From NCBI RefSeq assembly GCF_003003175.1, contig NZ_PVTY01000002.1, positions 180,940 to 244,939 on the forward strand: 64,000 nt of DNA. The letters are read 5' to 3'. The notes beneath the pieces were generated by a model that was not told the origin of the DNA, did no database searches, and saw nothing but the letters and a program-made list of their open reading frames with translations. Both the position numbers and the translations under genes were made by a program. This document shows positions 45,600 to 53,513 of the stretch, one piece after another. How positions within the stretch are numbered: position 1 is the first letter of the stretch; every line of letters begins with the position of its first letter. The DNA comes from Nesterenkonia sandarakina (GTDB taxonomy: Bacteria > Actinomycetota > Actinomycetes > Actinomycetales > Micrococcaceae).

Positions 45600-46295
45600 A
45601 TGCTTCGTCTTGTCGTCGCAGACGATCACCCGATCATGCGGGCGGCTCTGCGTGCCTACGTGGACTCGGCCCCCGATATGGTCTGCGTCGGTGAAGCGCA
45701 GAACGGCGTGGAGGTCATCGAACGGGTGCGTGAAGAGATGCCCGACGTCGTCATCATGGATCTGAAGATGCCCGTGATGGGCGGGGTCGAAGCGACAGAG
45801 GCGGTCATGGCGATCGCCCCGGAGACCTCAGTCCTGGCGGTCACCACGTTCAGCTCGGAAGGCCACGCGCTGCAGGCGCTCAAGGCCGGCGCCAAGGGCT
45901 ATATCGTCAAGGACGCCACGGCGGATCAGGTCTTGGAGGCCATTCGTCAGGTGCACGGCAGCTCGGTGCCGATCTCCCCCGACGTCGCACGCCGACTCGA
46001 GTTCAACCCGGTCAACGAGGCGGAGGAGTTCTCCGTGGCGCTGGCCGGATCGGACTACCTGCCTCGGACCCCGCCACGCGAGACGGAGGTCTTGAACCTC
46101 TTGGCTCGGGGGTTCAGCAACCGTGAGATCGCGACGCGGATGGTGCTGACCGAGGGGGCGGTCAAGGCCCATCTCGGTCGGCTCTGCACCCGGTTCGGAG
46201 TGCGGGACCGCGTCCAGCTTCTCATTCGCGCGACCCAGTTGGGACTGATCGAACCTGAGCTCGAGGATCTCGTCTCGGACCGCGACGACTTCTGA
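45600..46295 (+). CDS. LuxR/NarL-family response regulator
   Basis: The 231-residue regulator has a receiver domain (1-120) with acidic pair DD (8-9), phosphoacceptor D54 (VVIMDLKMP) and the conserved Lys (YIVKDA). A LuxR-type helix-turn-helix follows (about 160-222: TPRETEVLNLLARGFSNREIATRMVLTEGAVKAHLGRLCTRFGVRDRVQLLI). It is divergent from the peptide-kinase unit and is surely its partner. The ATG at 45600 is in line with the family start; the upstream in-frame codon at 45498 adds unrelated residues. TAAGGT at 45548-45553 is a possible -10. Confidence 0.92.
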   Translation: MLRLVVADDHPIMRAALRAYVDSAPDMVCVGEAQNGVEVIERVREEMPDVVIMDLKMPVMGGVEATEAVMAIAPETSVLAVTTFSSEGHALQALKAGAKGYIVKDATADQVLEAIRQVHGSSVPISPDVARRLEFNPVNEAEEFSVALAGSDYLPRTPPRETEVLNLLARGFSNREIATRMVLTEGAVKAHLGRLCTRFGVRDRVQLLIRATQLGLIEPELEDLVSDRDDF

Positions 46296-46316
46296 TCTGC
46301 TGCTGTCAGTCGCGGA

Positions 46317-47141
46317 TCAGCCGCGCAGACCGCCCTGCCACAACGCGTCGAACGGTGTGTTGCCCTGCACGCGCTGACTGATGCCCGCGGTGACGAACTC
46401 CTTGGCCCGGCGAGCGGCCTCGCGGGGCGAGCTGCCTTTGGCCAGCTCGGCGGTGACCGCGGCAGCGAGCGAGCAGCCCGCCCCGGAGACGGCATGCTCG
46501 CCGATCTTCGGCGCACTGAGCACCTCGATGCCCTCAGCGTCGACGAAGACGTCCACAGCCTCGCTGCCGGCGAGGCGGACTCCGCCCTTGGCGAGCACCG
46601 CCGCTCCGGAGAGCCGGTGGATCTCTGCGGCGGCGGCCTGCAGGTCCTGAAGGGTCTCGACCTTCATTCCGGAGAGCTGTTCGGTCTCGAAATGATTCGG
46701 TGTGACGAAGGTGGCCAGCGGGAGCAGCTCGGCCTTGAGCGCATTGTCGGTGTCCTGGGCGTGACCGGGCTCCTGGCCCTTGCAGATCAGCACCGGGTCC
46801 AGCACCAGGTTCTTGGGCTTCCGGGCGGCGATCGCAGCGGCCACAGTGGAGATCGTGGCGGGGGAGCCCATCATGCCCAGCTTCACGGTGTCCAGCACCT
46901 CGGGTCCGTAGTTGCCGAAGATCGCTTCGATCTGGTCCTCGATCACCTGGGTCTGAACCGGGACGAAGCGGTGGTTCCACTCATCCTTGGGATTGAAGGA
47001 CACGATGCAGGTCAGGGCGATCATGCCGAAGGTGCCGAGTTCCTGGAAGGTCTTCAGATCCGCCTGCGCCCCGGCGCCACCGGTGGCTTCCGAGCCCGCG
47101 ATGGTCAACGTCATGGCGGGAGGGGCAGTGGTCTCAAGCAT
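46317..47141 (-). CDS. pdxK: Pyridoxal/pyridoxine kinase, ThiD-like (PdxK of the Bacillus type)
   Basis: The 274-residue ribokinase-fold enzyme phosphorylates vitamin B6 forms. It starts TLTIAGSEATGGAGAQADLKTFQELGTFGM, contains VLDPVLICKGQEP, VTPNHFETEQLSG and KGGVRL, and ends with HAVSGAGCSLAAAVTAELA. The His and Cys in this last loop match the catalytic pair of ThiD-like pyridoxal kinases, which set them apart from classical PdxK. An HMP(-P) kinase role cannot be excluded. The start overlaps the upstream membrane protein by 8 nt. Confidence 0.86.
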   Translation of the reverse strand: MLETTAPPAMTLTIAGSEATGGAGAQADLKTFQELGTFGMIALTCIVSFNPKDEWNHRFVPVQTQVIEDQIEAIFGNYGPEVLDTVKLGMMGSPATISTVAAAIAARKPKNLVLDPVLICKGQEPGHAQDTDNALKAELLPLATFVTPNHFETEQLSGMKVETLQDLQAAAAEIHRLSGAAVLAKGGVRLAGSEAVDVFVDAEGIEVLSAPKIGEHAVSGAGCSLAAAVTAELAKGSSPREAARRAKEFVTAGISQRVQGNTPFDALWQGGLRG

Positions 47142-47712
47142 TCTCGGGGTCCTTCTGGTCGGAGGCCATCGCGGGAGCGCCGTTGCCGACCGGGGTGCGG
47201 GTGGGGATCTCTTCGGGACTGAGGGCGCGGGCGTCGGCGTCGTCTTCTGCCGGGTCCGTGACCCGGGCCAGCGGCTGCGCCATCCAGCGGCCGATCCCGA
47301 GCAGGATGCCGGCGGGGAAGCCGATCAGCGGGATGAGCATCGGGACCAGTCCGCCGGCACCGACCACGAGCACCACGGGGCCGTAGAGCAGACCCACGAG
47401 CACGTAGCCGAGGATATGCACGGTGGGGCGCAGCTGGTGCCGGTAGAGCCGGTTCACCAGCAGGGTCCCGGGGATGCCGACGACGACGGCCGCAGCGGCG
47501 ATCAGCGGGATCAGCGGTGCCAGGAACCCGTCCTCGTTGAGGCCGGGGATGAAGCCCAGCGTGAGCAGCAGACCGCCCATCACCGCCGTGGGGATGAGCC
47601 AGGAGACGATCCACCCGGCCAGGCCGAGTCGCAGCACCGGGCGGGGCCCGGTGTCCTGCCGACGGGCTGGTCTTCTGCGGCGGACGGACTTCTCGGGGGC
47701 GGGAGTGGTCAT
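47134..47712 (-). CDS. Four-helix membrane protein upstream of pdxK
   Basis: The 192-residue protein has a basic N terminus, about five hydrophobic stretches (LGLAGWIVSWLIPTAVMGGLL, LIPLIAAAAVVVGIPGTLLV, VHILGYVLVGLLYGPVVLVVGAGG, LIPLIGFPAGILLGIG) and an acidic tail. I recognise no family. It overlaps pdxK by 8 nt, so both are made from one message. TAGAAT at 47720-47725 is 7 nt before the ATG, suggesting a leaderless start. Confidence 0.7.
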   Translation of the reverse strand: MTTPAPEKSVRRRRPARRQDTGPRPVLRLGLAGWIVSWLIPTAVMGGLLLTLGFIPGLNEDGFLAPLIPLIAAAAVVVGIPGTLLVNRLYRHQLRPTVHILGYVLVGLLYGPVVLVVGAGGLVPMLIPLIGFPAGILLGIGRWMAQPLARVTDPAEDDADARALSPEEIPTRTPVGNGAPAMASDQKDPENA

Positions 47713-47745
47713 AGGCCTGATTCTACCGGCCGGAGCTGGTGGAGC

Positions 47746-48285
47746 TCAGCCGGTGTGACCCAGGTGGGCCAGCGCCTGCCGGATCAGCTTCTCGCGGCCC
47801 CCGAGGAACTCTGCCTGCACCTCGGGGCTGAGCACCTGGTCCGGCGTCATCCAGCTCAGCTCCAGGGCGTCCTGGCGTGGGGAGCAGTCCCCGGAGACGG
47901 GCACGATGTAGGCCATCGAGACCGCGTGCTGCCGGTCGTCGACGAGTCCGGTCTCGGAGGGGTAGGGGAAGTATTCGGCCACCGCGAAGGGCACGGGTGA
48001 GGCCGGGATCTGGGGCATCACCATCGACCCGAGGTCCTTCTCGATGTTGCGCAGCAGGGCCGCCCGGATGGTCTCCCGGTAGATCACGCGTCCTGAGACG
48101 ACGGTCCGGTAGAAGTGTCCTTCGGCGTCAGCGGTGTAGAGAAGTCCCAGCTCGGTGATGCAGCCGAGCGGATCGAGCCGCACGGGGATCGCCTCGACGT
48201 AGACCATCGGGAGCCGTCGTCGGGCCTCGTAGAGGTCATCCTCGTTCAACCATCCGGGGTTCGGATCTGGGGTTCGAATGCTCAT
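47746..48285 (-). CDS. NUDIX-related protein (DUF4916 family)
   Basis: The 179-residue protein matches the actinobacterial DUF4916 / NUDIX hydrolase family (NPGWLNEDDLYEARRRLPMVYVEAIPVRLDPLG, VVSGRVIYRETIRAALLRNIEKDLG, FAVAEYFPYP, DDRQHAVSMAYIVPVSG, ELSWMTPDQVL). The standard NUDIX box GX5EX7REUXEEXGU is only partly kept, so the reaction is uncertain. The start at 48285 fits the family; an in-frame codon at 48303 adds six residues. Confidence 0.82.
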   Translation of the reverse strand: MSIRTPDPNPGWLNEDDLYEARRRLPMVYVEAIPVRLDPLGCITELGLLYTADAEGHFYRTVVSGRVIYRETIRAALLRNIEKDLGSMVMPQIPASPVPFAVAEYFPYPSETGLVDDRQHAVSMAYIVPVSGDCSPRQDALELSWMTPDQVLSPEVQAEFLGGREKLIRQALAHLGHTG

Positions 48286-48339
48286 GGTCCCATCATGCAC
48301 CACAACGGAGCTCGCCGCCGGTCAGGGCGACGCTGGGGG

Positions 48340-49107
48340 TCACTGGTCGGTCGCCAGATCCACCACGATCCGGGTGGGATCCTCGAGCTGCTGGATCTGG
48401 AAGGGGAGCTCCTGGTCGAGGCCGATCAGGTACTGCGAATGTGCCTCGAAGGGGCCTTGGATGAAGATCTCCTCGAAGGCTCCGCCGCGGTCGCGTTCGT
48501 AATACTCCCCGCTGGGAAGCTCCTCCGAGGACTCCGTTCCCCCGGTCGGTCCGTTGACGTTGATCTCCAGGAGGTGTTCCCCGGCGATCTCGATGGGTTC
48601 CCCGCGGCCCAGCTCGGCGGCTGCATCGGTGTACTCGCCGCGCCAGCTGGGGACCCCGTCCCCGCTGAACTCGAAGACCACCCGGTCAAAGCCCTCGTGG
48701 ACGCCGGAGCGGATGTCTACCAGCTGATTGGGCTCGTCACCGACGGTGAACTCCCCGGGGAACCCCTCTGACTCCTGGGCGCCGGTGTGGAAGTCCGCTG
48801 AGGCGGCGTCGTCGTCCTGGTCTTCGGGTGCCGGGGACGTCTCGGAGTCCGTCGGCTGCTCGGTCTGCGTCTCGGCGGGGTCCTCAGAAGACTCCGGATC
48901 CTCAGAATCTCCCGACTCCTCGGACTCTTCAGGCGCCTCCGCCTCGGGTGATTCCGGGGCGTCCTCGGTGGCCTCGGTGGTGTCTGTGGCCGCGGAGTCC
49001 TCGGCGGGGGCGGCGTCCTGGTCCTCCTCGGGGGAGCCGCAGGAGGCCAGGAGCAGCAGCGTGGCTGCTCCAAGTGCAGTGATATGGCTTCTGTTGGGGT
49101 GCCTCAT
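48340..49107 (-). CDS. Lipoprotein with acidic linker and AMIN-like C-terminal domain
   Basis: The 255-residue protein begins with a lipoprotein signal (ALGAATLLLLASC, Cys at 23). About 80 residues of Glu/Asp/Ser/Thr/Pro linker follow, then a globular C-terminal domain (about 105-255: VDIRSGVHEGFDRVVFEFSGDGVPSWRGEY..., FIQGPFEAHSQYLIGLDQELPFQIQQLEDPTRIVVDLA). The last part resembles AMIN-like domains of actinobacterial lipoproteins, which bind envelope components. The ATG at 49107 follows AGGAGG; the longer frame upstream overlaps the next gene and is not real. Confidence 0.82.
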   Translation of the reverse strand: MRHPNRSHITALGAATLLLLASCGSPEEDQDAAPAEDSAATDTTEATEDAPESPEAEAPEESEESGDSEDPESSEDPAETQTEQPTDSETSPAPEDQDDDAASADFHTGAQESEGFPGEFTVGDEPNQLVDIRSGVHEGFDRVVFEFSGDGVPSWRGEYTDAAAELGRGEPIEIAGEHLLEINVNGPTGGTESSEELPSGEYYERDRGGAFEEIFIQGPFEAHSQYLIGLDQELPFQIQQLEDPTRIVVDLATDQ

Positions 49108-49142
49108 CGTGCCTCCTGTGCGGTGGTCCAGCAGGTGCTGGG

Positions 49143-50897
49143 TCAGATGATGTCTTCGAGCGGGCGTCCCATGGCGGCGCGTCGCTCCGCGTGGTTGATC
49201 TTGTGTCGGCGAGATTCGGTCGCCAGGATGACCACGAAGGCTCCCATCGCGGCGCAGATGGCGACCCAGACCGAGGTCACGTCGGAGAGCAGCCGGGGGA
49301 AGATCAGCCAGAACATGCCCCAGCCCATGCCCAGGGCCACGGCGATCCTGCCGCGTTCGGTCATTGCATAGTAGGCGGCGGCCCAGATGCAGATGCCCAG
49401 TCCGAGCAGCGCCCAGATCACGGCGGGGATGCCGGGGACGCGCCATCCCATGGCGGTCAGCCAGATCGAGAGCGAGGACATCGCCGCGACCATCGCCCAG
49501 CCGGTGAACAGCCCGGTGGTGGTGTCGGAGAAGCGGCGTTCTGCGCCGGTGCGGGCCGTGCGGAAGGTGAACTGCCGGATCGCGTCGATCAGCGCCAGGG
49601 CTGCGGCCAGGGAGGCCAGGACGGAGAGCGTGAGCATCCCCTGATGGACCCCGAAGGTCCAGACCAGCATCAGCAGCGACGCCGAGCCGACCTGCCAGCC
49701 GGATCGGCGCTGCCGTGGGGTGGAGATCTGCGTGGTGGTCCACTGGTGGACCGCGTGCGCCAGGAGGCCCAGCACGATGATGGGCCAGAGCCAGTAGAAG
49801 TTCGCGTGCGGAGAGAGCAGCGCCTGTTCACCGGAGTACCAGCCGCCTGCGAGCTCATCAAGTCCGGTGCCGCCCAGTATCGCCGGAGAGGCGGGGAAGA
49901 TGCCGAACATCCAGACCAGTGAGGCCAGCGCCGCCAGGGCGCCCACGGTCACGAAGATCTGCCGGTAGAGATCTGTGCGCACCGGTGCCGGATCGGGATC
50001 CCGGGAGGGCAGGTTGTAGGGCGGGATGTAGGTGAAGAGGTCTTCCTCCTCATCGGGGGACTCGACGACTTCCCGGCCCGTGGGTCGGTAGTTCAAGGCG
50101 GTGGCGGCCTCGATGGCCGCTGCCTTCTTGAGGATCACATCGCGCCGGCGCTGTTCGTCCAGCGAGCGGCGCGGACGCGGCAGGCTCAGCGGAGCCTGCT
50201 CAGTACCAGCTTCCGGAGTCTCCGGGCCTGAGGCGGCGCGGGTGGGGCTTCCGGCGCCTGCTGAGGCGCGCCGCCCCGAGGCGTCGGGGCCATGCGGAGC
50301 CGAGTCAGCTGGGGCCGTGTGATTGGAACTGCCTGATGAGGGCAGCTGAGCTGAATCGGACGTGTCCTCGGAGGGGGTGCGGCGGAACGCGGCCCCGAGT
50401 CTACGGGCGGCGCCCATGAACTTCTCGTCGAGGTTGTCGAAGAAGCCGCTGACGTCGGTCTCATCGGCCTTGGCCGCACTGGGAGTGGGTCGCGCCGGGG
50501 TGGGCCGGCTCCACCGCACGGAGGGCCCAGAGGTGGCCGGTGCGGAAGACCCCGATGCTGGAGAACCGGTGGCCGGAGACTTCGGTGCAGAGGTCTCCGG
50601 CGTGCTGGGCTCAGCTGCGGAAGACTCTTCCACCGCTGACGGCTGGCTGGTCGGCGACGCGGTCCTGGCCTGGGTGTCTGCGGCTTCGATGCTCTCTGCC
50701 GGGGCGTCCTCTGCCACGGCATCTTCTGCCGGAGCGTCTGCGGCCTGCGTCTGCGGCCGGGGAGGGGCATCCGGCTCAGCCGCAGCGACGGCGGCTGAGC
50801 TGTCCTCGGTGGACGCAGGCGAGGTCTCGGTGCCCGCGCCGGATTCCTCGGCGGCGGAGAGCGTCTCGGCGGACTCGTCCTGGGACTTCTCGGTCAA
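49143..50897 (-). CDS. Large hypothetical membrane protein with low-complexity N terminus
   Basis: The 584-residue product has about 290 residues of Ala/Ser/Pro/Glu-rich, probably disordered sequence. This is followed by about nine hydrophobic helices (from about residue 312, IFVTVGALAALASLVWMFGIFP). The C-terminal tail is short and basic (ESRRHKINHAERRAAMGRP). I do not recognise a family. The start is a TTG at 50897 with GGGGG upstream. It lies 35 nt before the lipoprotein gene and may share its transcript. Confidence 0.65.
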   Translation of the reverse strand: MTEKSQDESAETLSAAEESGAGTETSPASTEDSSAAVAAAEPDAPPRPQTQAADAPAEDAVAEDAPAESIEAADTQARTASPTSQPSAVEESSAAEPSTPETSAPKSPATGSPASGSSAPATSGPSVRWSRPTPARPTPSAAKADETDVSGFFDNLDEKFMGAARRLGAAFRRTPSEDTSDSAQLPSSGSSNHTAPADSAPHGPDASGRRASAGAGSPTRAASGPETPEAGTEQAPLSLPRPRRSLDEQRRRDVILKKAAAIEAATALNYRPTGREVVESPDEEEDLFTYIPPYNLPSRDPDPAPVRTDLYRQIFVTVGALAALASLVWMFGIFPASPAILGGTGLDELAGGWYSGEQALLSPHANFYWLWPIIVLGLLAHAVHQWTTTQISTPRQRRSGWQVGSASLLMLVWTFGVHQGMLTLSVLASLAAALALIDAIRQFTFRTARTGAERRFSDTTTGLFTGWAMVAAMSSLSIWLTAMGWRVPGIPAVIWALLGLGICIWAAAYYAMTERGRIAVALGMGWGMFWLIFPRLLSDVTSVWVAICAAMGAFVVILATESRRHKINHAERRAAMGRPLEDII

Positions 50898-50973
50898 GCC
50901 CGTGATCCCCCTCTAGGTCATGGCTGGCATTCGTGGTCACTGTCTGAGCGGGCTGCCCCGACATACTGGCTGG

Positions 50974-51627
50974 TCAGTCGGCTACCGACTCTCGTTCGGA
51001 CCCCCGACGCGAACGTTGCCGGGTCATCAGCACTGTGATTCCCAACCCCACCAGGGTACCCACAACGATGGCGGCCGCCGTGCTAGCCCAGGGTGGGAGC
51101 CCTGTAGTTGTTCCCGTAATGTAACCTAAGCCGACCAGCCAGAGGCTCCAGGTGAGCGCACCCAGCAGGCACAGCGCCACGATGGCGCGCCCGCCGAGCC
51201 GCATGATCCCTGCAGTGGCCATCGAGGCCGACCGGCCCCCGGGAATTCCGCGGATCAGCAGCAGTCCCGCCCATGTGGAGGCGCCGCCCGCGCGCAGCGA
51301 GATGCGAAGCATCTTCCGGTGCAGCCGACGTCCCCAACTCCACCGGTAGAGCAGCCGGATGAGCTTGTACCGGAACAGCAGGTAGACCCCGATGTCGCCG
51401 GCGAGACAGCCGACGAAGGTGATCGCGAGCACCAGCAGCAGCGGGAAGATGTCCTCGGCCGCCATCGTGCCAGAGGCGATCACCATCACCTCGGAGGGGA
51501 ACGGCGGCACGATCGCGGTGAACGCCACCGCCACCGCCAGGACGACGAAGTAATAGAGCCCCCACTCCTGATACAGCGCCGCATCGCCGAGGTCATTGAG
51601 GCCGAAGGCGATCGCGGGGTTGATCAC
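50974..51627 (-). CDS. DedA family (VTT domain) membrane protein
   Basis: The 217-residue protein shows the VTT/DedA core. The first re-entrant helix region is VPPFPSEVMVIASGTMA, the middle is LAGDIGVYLLFRY, and the conserved Arg-Gly-Pro-like turn is LLIRGIPGGRSASMATAGI. This superfamily includes lipid scramblases and polyprenyl-phosphate carriers. The GTG start at 51627 overlaps the stop of the upstream pseudouridine synthase by 4 nt (GTGA), so the two are coupled. Confidence 0.82.
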   Translation of the reverse strand: MINPAIAFGLNDLGDAALYQEWGLYYFVVLAVAVAFTAIVPPFPSEVMVIASGTMAAEDIFPLLLVLAITFVGCLAGDIGVYLLFRYKLIRLLYRWSWGRRLHRKMLRISLRAGGASTWAGLLLIRGIPGGRSASMATAGIMRLGGRAIVALCLLGALTWSLWLVGLGYITGTTTGLPPWASTAAAIVVGTLVGLGITVLMTRQRSRRGSERESVAD

Positions 51628-52643
51628 TGCGGAGACTCCTGGAGGGTTCGGGATGAGATGAAGCTGCGTGGCGCCCCGCTCAGCGGATCCGTGAAGGACA
51701 GCGTCTTGGCCAGCAGCTGGAGCGGCTTGTCGAACTCGTCAGGGGCGTCATCGAGAAGTTCGGGATAGAAACGATCATTCAGAATACCCAGGCCCAGCAA
51801 AGCCATATGGATGCGCAGCTGGTGAGTCTTTCCGGTATGCGGATTAAGCCGGAAGTGGCCGACGTCGTGCCCCGACGGGCTGCGTCCCGTCGACAGCAGC
51901 TCGATCTGAGAGGAGGAGTTCGCGCCGGGGATGGCCTCGGTCCGGCGCTTGCCCTGCCGAGCGGTGCGGTCATGCGGACGCTTGCCGGAATGCTCCGGCG
52001 CGTAGGAGGCCAGCTGGGAGACCACCACGCCCTTGGTCTTTTCGATCTTGTTGCGCACGGTGAGCGGGAACCGCGCCGCCATCGTCTCGGCGCTCATCCC
52101 GGTGGGGCTCGCGCTGACGCACTCGTAGGACTTCTGCACCACACGGTTCTCGAAGAGCAGCTGGTAGGCACCTCGGGTGGCGGGCTGCTTGGAGAAGAGC
52201 ACGACGCCGGCGGTGCCGCGATCCAGCCGGTGGATCGGCACCAGGTCGGGGAGGTCCAGGGTGTTGCGCAGCCGCACGAGCAGCGATTCCTGGACATAGC
52301 GCCCCGCTGGAGTCGTCGGCAGGAAGTGCGGCTTGTCCACCACCACGAGGTGGTCGTCCTCATGGATGAGCTCCTCGGTCACCGGCAGCGGGATCTCCTG
52401 GCTGACCGACCGGTAGTACCAGAGGAACTCGAGGTCGCCCAGCGGGGTGGAGGTGCTCAGCGGCGTGCCGTGGACGTCGACGACGTCGCCCTCATCGAAG
52501 CGTCGGGTGATCCCGCCGTGGTCGATGTGCCCGAAGGTCTCCAGGACGTAGTCGTGGACCGTGGGCCAGGGCCCGGCAAGCGGGACCCGCAGGCGCGTGG
52601 CATTGACGCCGTTGCGCACGGGGAGAGGAGACTTCTGCGTCAC
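51624..52643 (-). CDS. RluA-family pseudouridine synthase
   Basis: The 339-residue enzyme has the RluA catalytic motif PIHRLDRGTAGVVLFSK (catalytic Asp in RLDRGT). It also has LIHEDDHLVVVDKP before it and GKTHQLRIHMALLGLGILND after it. The N-terminal part (about 1-85) replaces the S4 domain. It probably modifies a uridine in rRNA or tRNA. The start is a GTG at 52643 with no strong ribosome site. Confidence 0.88.
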   Translation of the reverse strand: MTQKSPLPVRNGVNATRLRVPLAGPWPTVHDYVLETFGHIDHGGITRRFDEGDVVDVHGTPLSTSTPLGDLEFLWYYRSVSQEIPLPVTEELIHEDDHLVVVDKPHFLPTTPAGRYVQESLLVRLRNTLDLPDLVPIHRLDRGTAGVVLFSKQPATRGAYQLLFENRVVQKSYECVSASPTGMSAETMAARFPLTVRNKIEKTKGVVVSQLASYAPEHSGKRPHDRTARQGKRRTEAIPGANSSSQIELLSTGRSPSGHDVGHFRLNPHTGKTHQLRIHMALLGLGILNDRFYPELLDDAPDEFDKPLQLLAKTLSFTDPLSGAPRSFISSRTLQESPQ

Positions 52644-52682
52644 AGCGCGGTGTCTGGGGAGGTCAGCGGTCCGGGGCGGGGC

Positions 52683-53447
52683 TCAGCCCCAGGCCGGAGC
52701 CTCGGCGGTGGCGGTGGGCTCGGGCTGTCCCAGGGGCTGGTTGACCTGCCAGGACATGCCGAAGCGGTCCTTGATCCAGGCGAAGTTGGTCGCGAAGTCG
52801 TAGTCGCCGGGCTCCATGAGGAACTCTCCTCCGGGGGCCAGGCTGTCCACGATCTGGTTGAACTCTGCGGTGGAGTCCACGACCACGGCCAGCGAGATCG
52901 AGGGGGTGAAGCTGAACTGGTGCTTCATCAGGCTGTCCTGGATCATCAGCACCTGCCCGCCGATCTTGAGCTGGGCGGTGGCGACCAGCGGGACGGGCTC
53001 GGAGATGACCTCGTCCTGATCGGACGCGTCTTCGCGGTGCTCGACCGTGATCAGCGTGGTGTCGGTGGACTCAGCGTCCGTTGATTCAGTGCCGGTGGAC
53101 TCAGCGTCGGTGGCTTCCGAGTCTGTGGGATCGGGTGTGATCGGCTCGACGTCGTCGGACTCCTGCGCGGCCGGCGCAGAATTGTCGTCACCCTCGGGGG
53201 ATTCTTCAGCTGCGGCGTCGTCCAGGCGTGCGGGATCCTCGGGGATCTCGGTGTCGGCGGCGTCCACGGACGCAGCTTCGAGAGAGTCCGGCTCGTCGGA
53301 GGATGGTGGGGTGGGGTCGTAGATCTCAGTGCCCACGGGGTGGTGCACGATCTCCAGCAGCTCAGCGTCGGGGAAGACGTCGAGGTAGTGGTCGATCGCT
53401 TCTTGGGCCTGACCCTGGAACATCAGAAACGGAATGCAAAGAGTCAT
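52683..53447 (-). CDS. VOC/PhnB-like protein split by an acidic insertion
   Basis: The 254-residue protein starts as a PhnB-type VOC domain (CIPFLMFQGQAQEAIDHYLDVFPDAELLEI, residues 4-35). About 100 residues of Asp/Glu/Ser/Thr-rich sequence follow (about 45-145, including TDSEATDAESTGTESTDAES). The VOC fold then resumes (TAQLKIGGQVLMIQDS..., EFNQIVDSLAPGGEFLMEP, WIKDRFGMSWQVN). The expected length without the insertion is about 150. The insertion falls in the loop before the second strand set. TAGGCT (53454-53459) lies 6 nt before the ATG. Confidence 0.8.
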   Translation of the reverse strand: MTLCIPFLMFQGQAQEAIDHYLDVFPDAELLEIVHHPVGTEIYDPTPPSSDEPDSLEAASVDAADTEIPEDPARLDDAAAEESPEGDDNSAPAAQESDDVEPITPDPTDSEATDAESTGTESTDAESTDTTLITVEHREDASDQDEVISEPVPLVATAQLKIGGQVLMIQDSLMKHQFSFTPSISLAVVVDSTAEFNQIVDSLAPGGEFLMEPGDYDFATNFAWIKDRFGMSWQVNQPLGQPEPTATAEAPAWG

Positions 53448-53513
53448 GACCTCAGCCTAGCCGGAAATTCTGGGTGCTCCGTGACCGTGTGCGGCGCTGA
53501 TCTGGTGCGGTGA

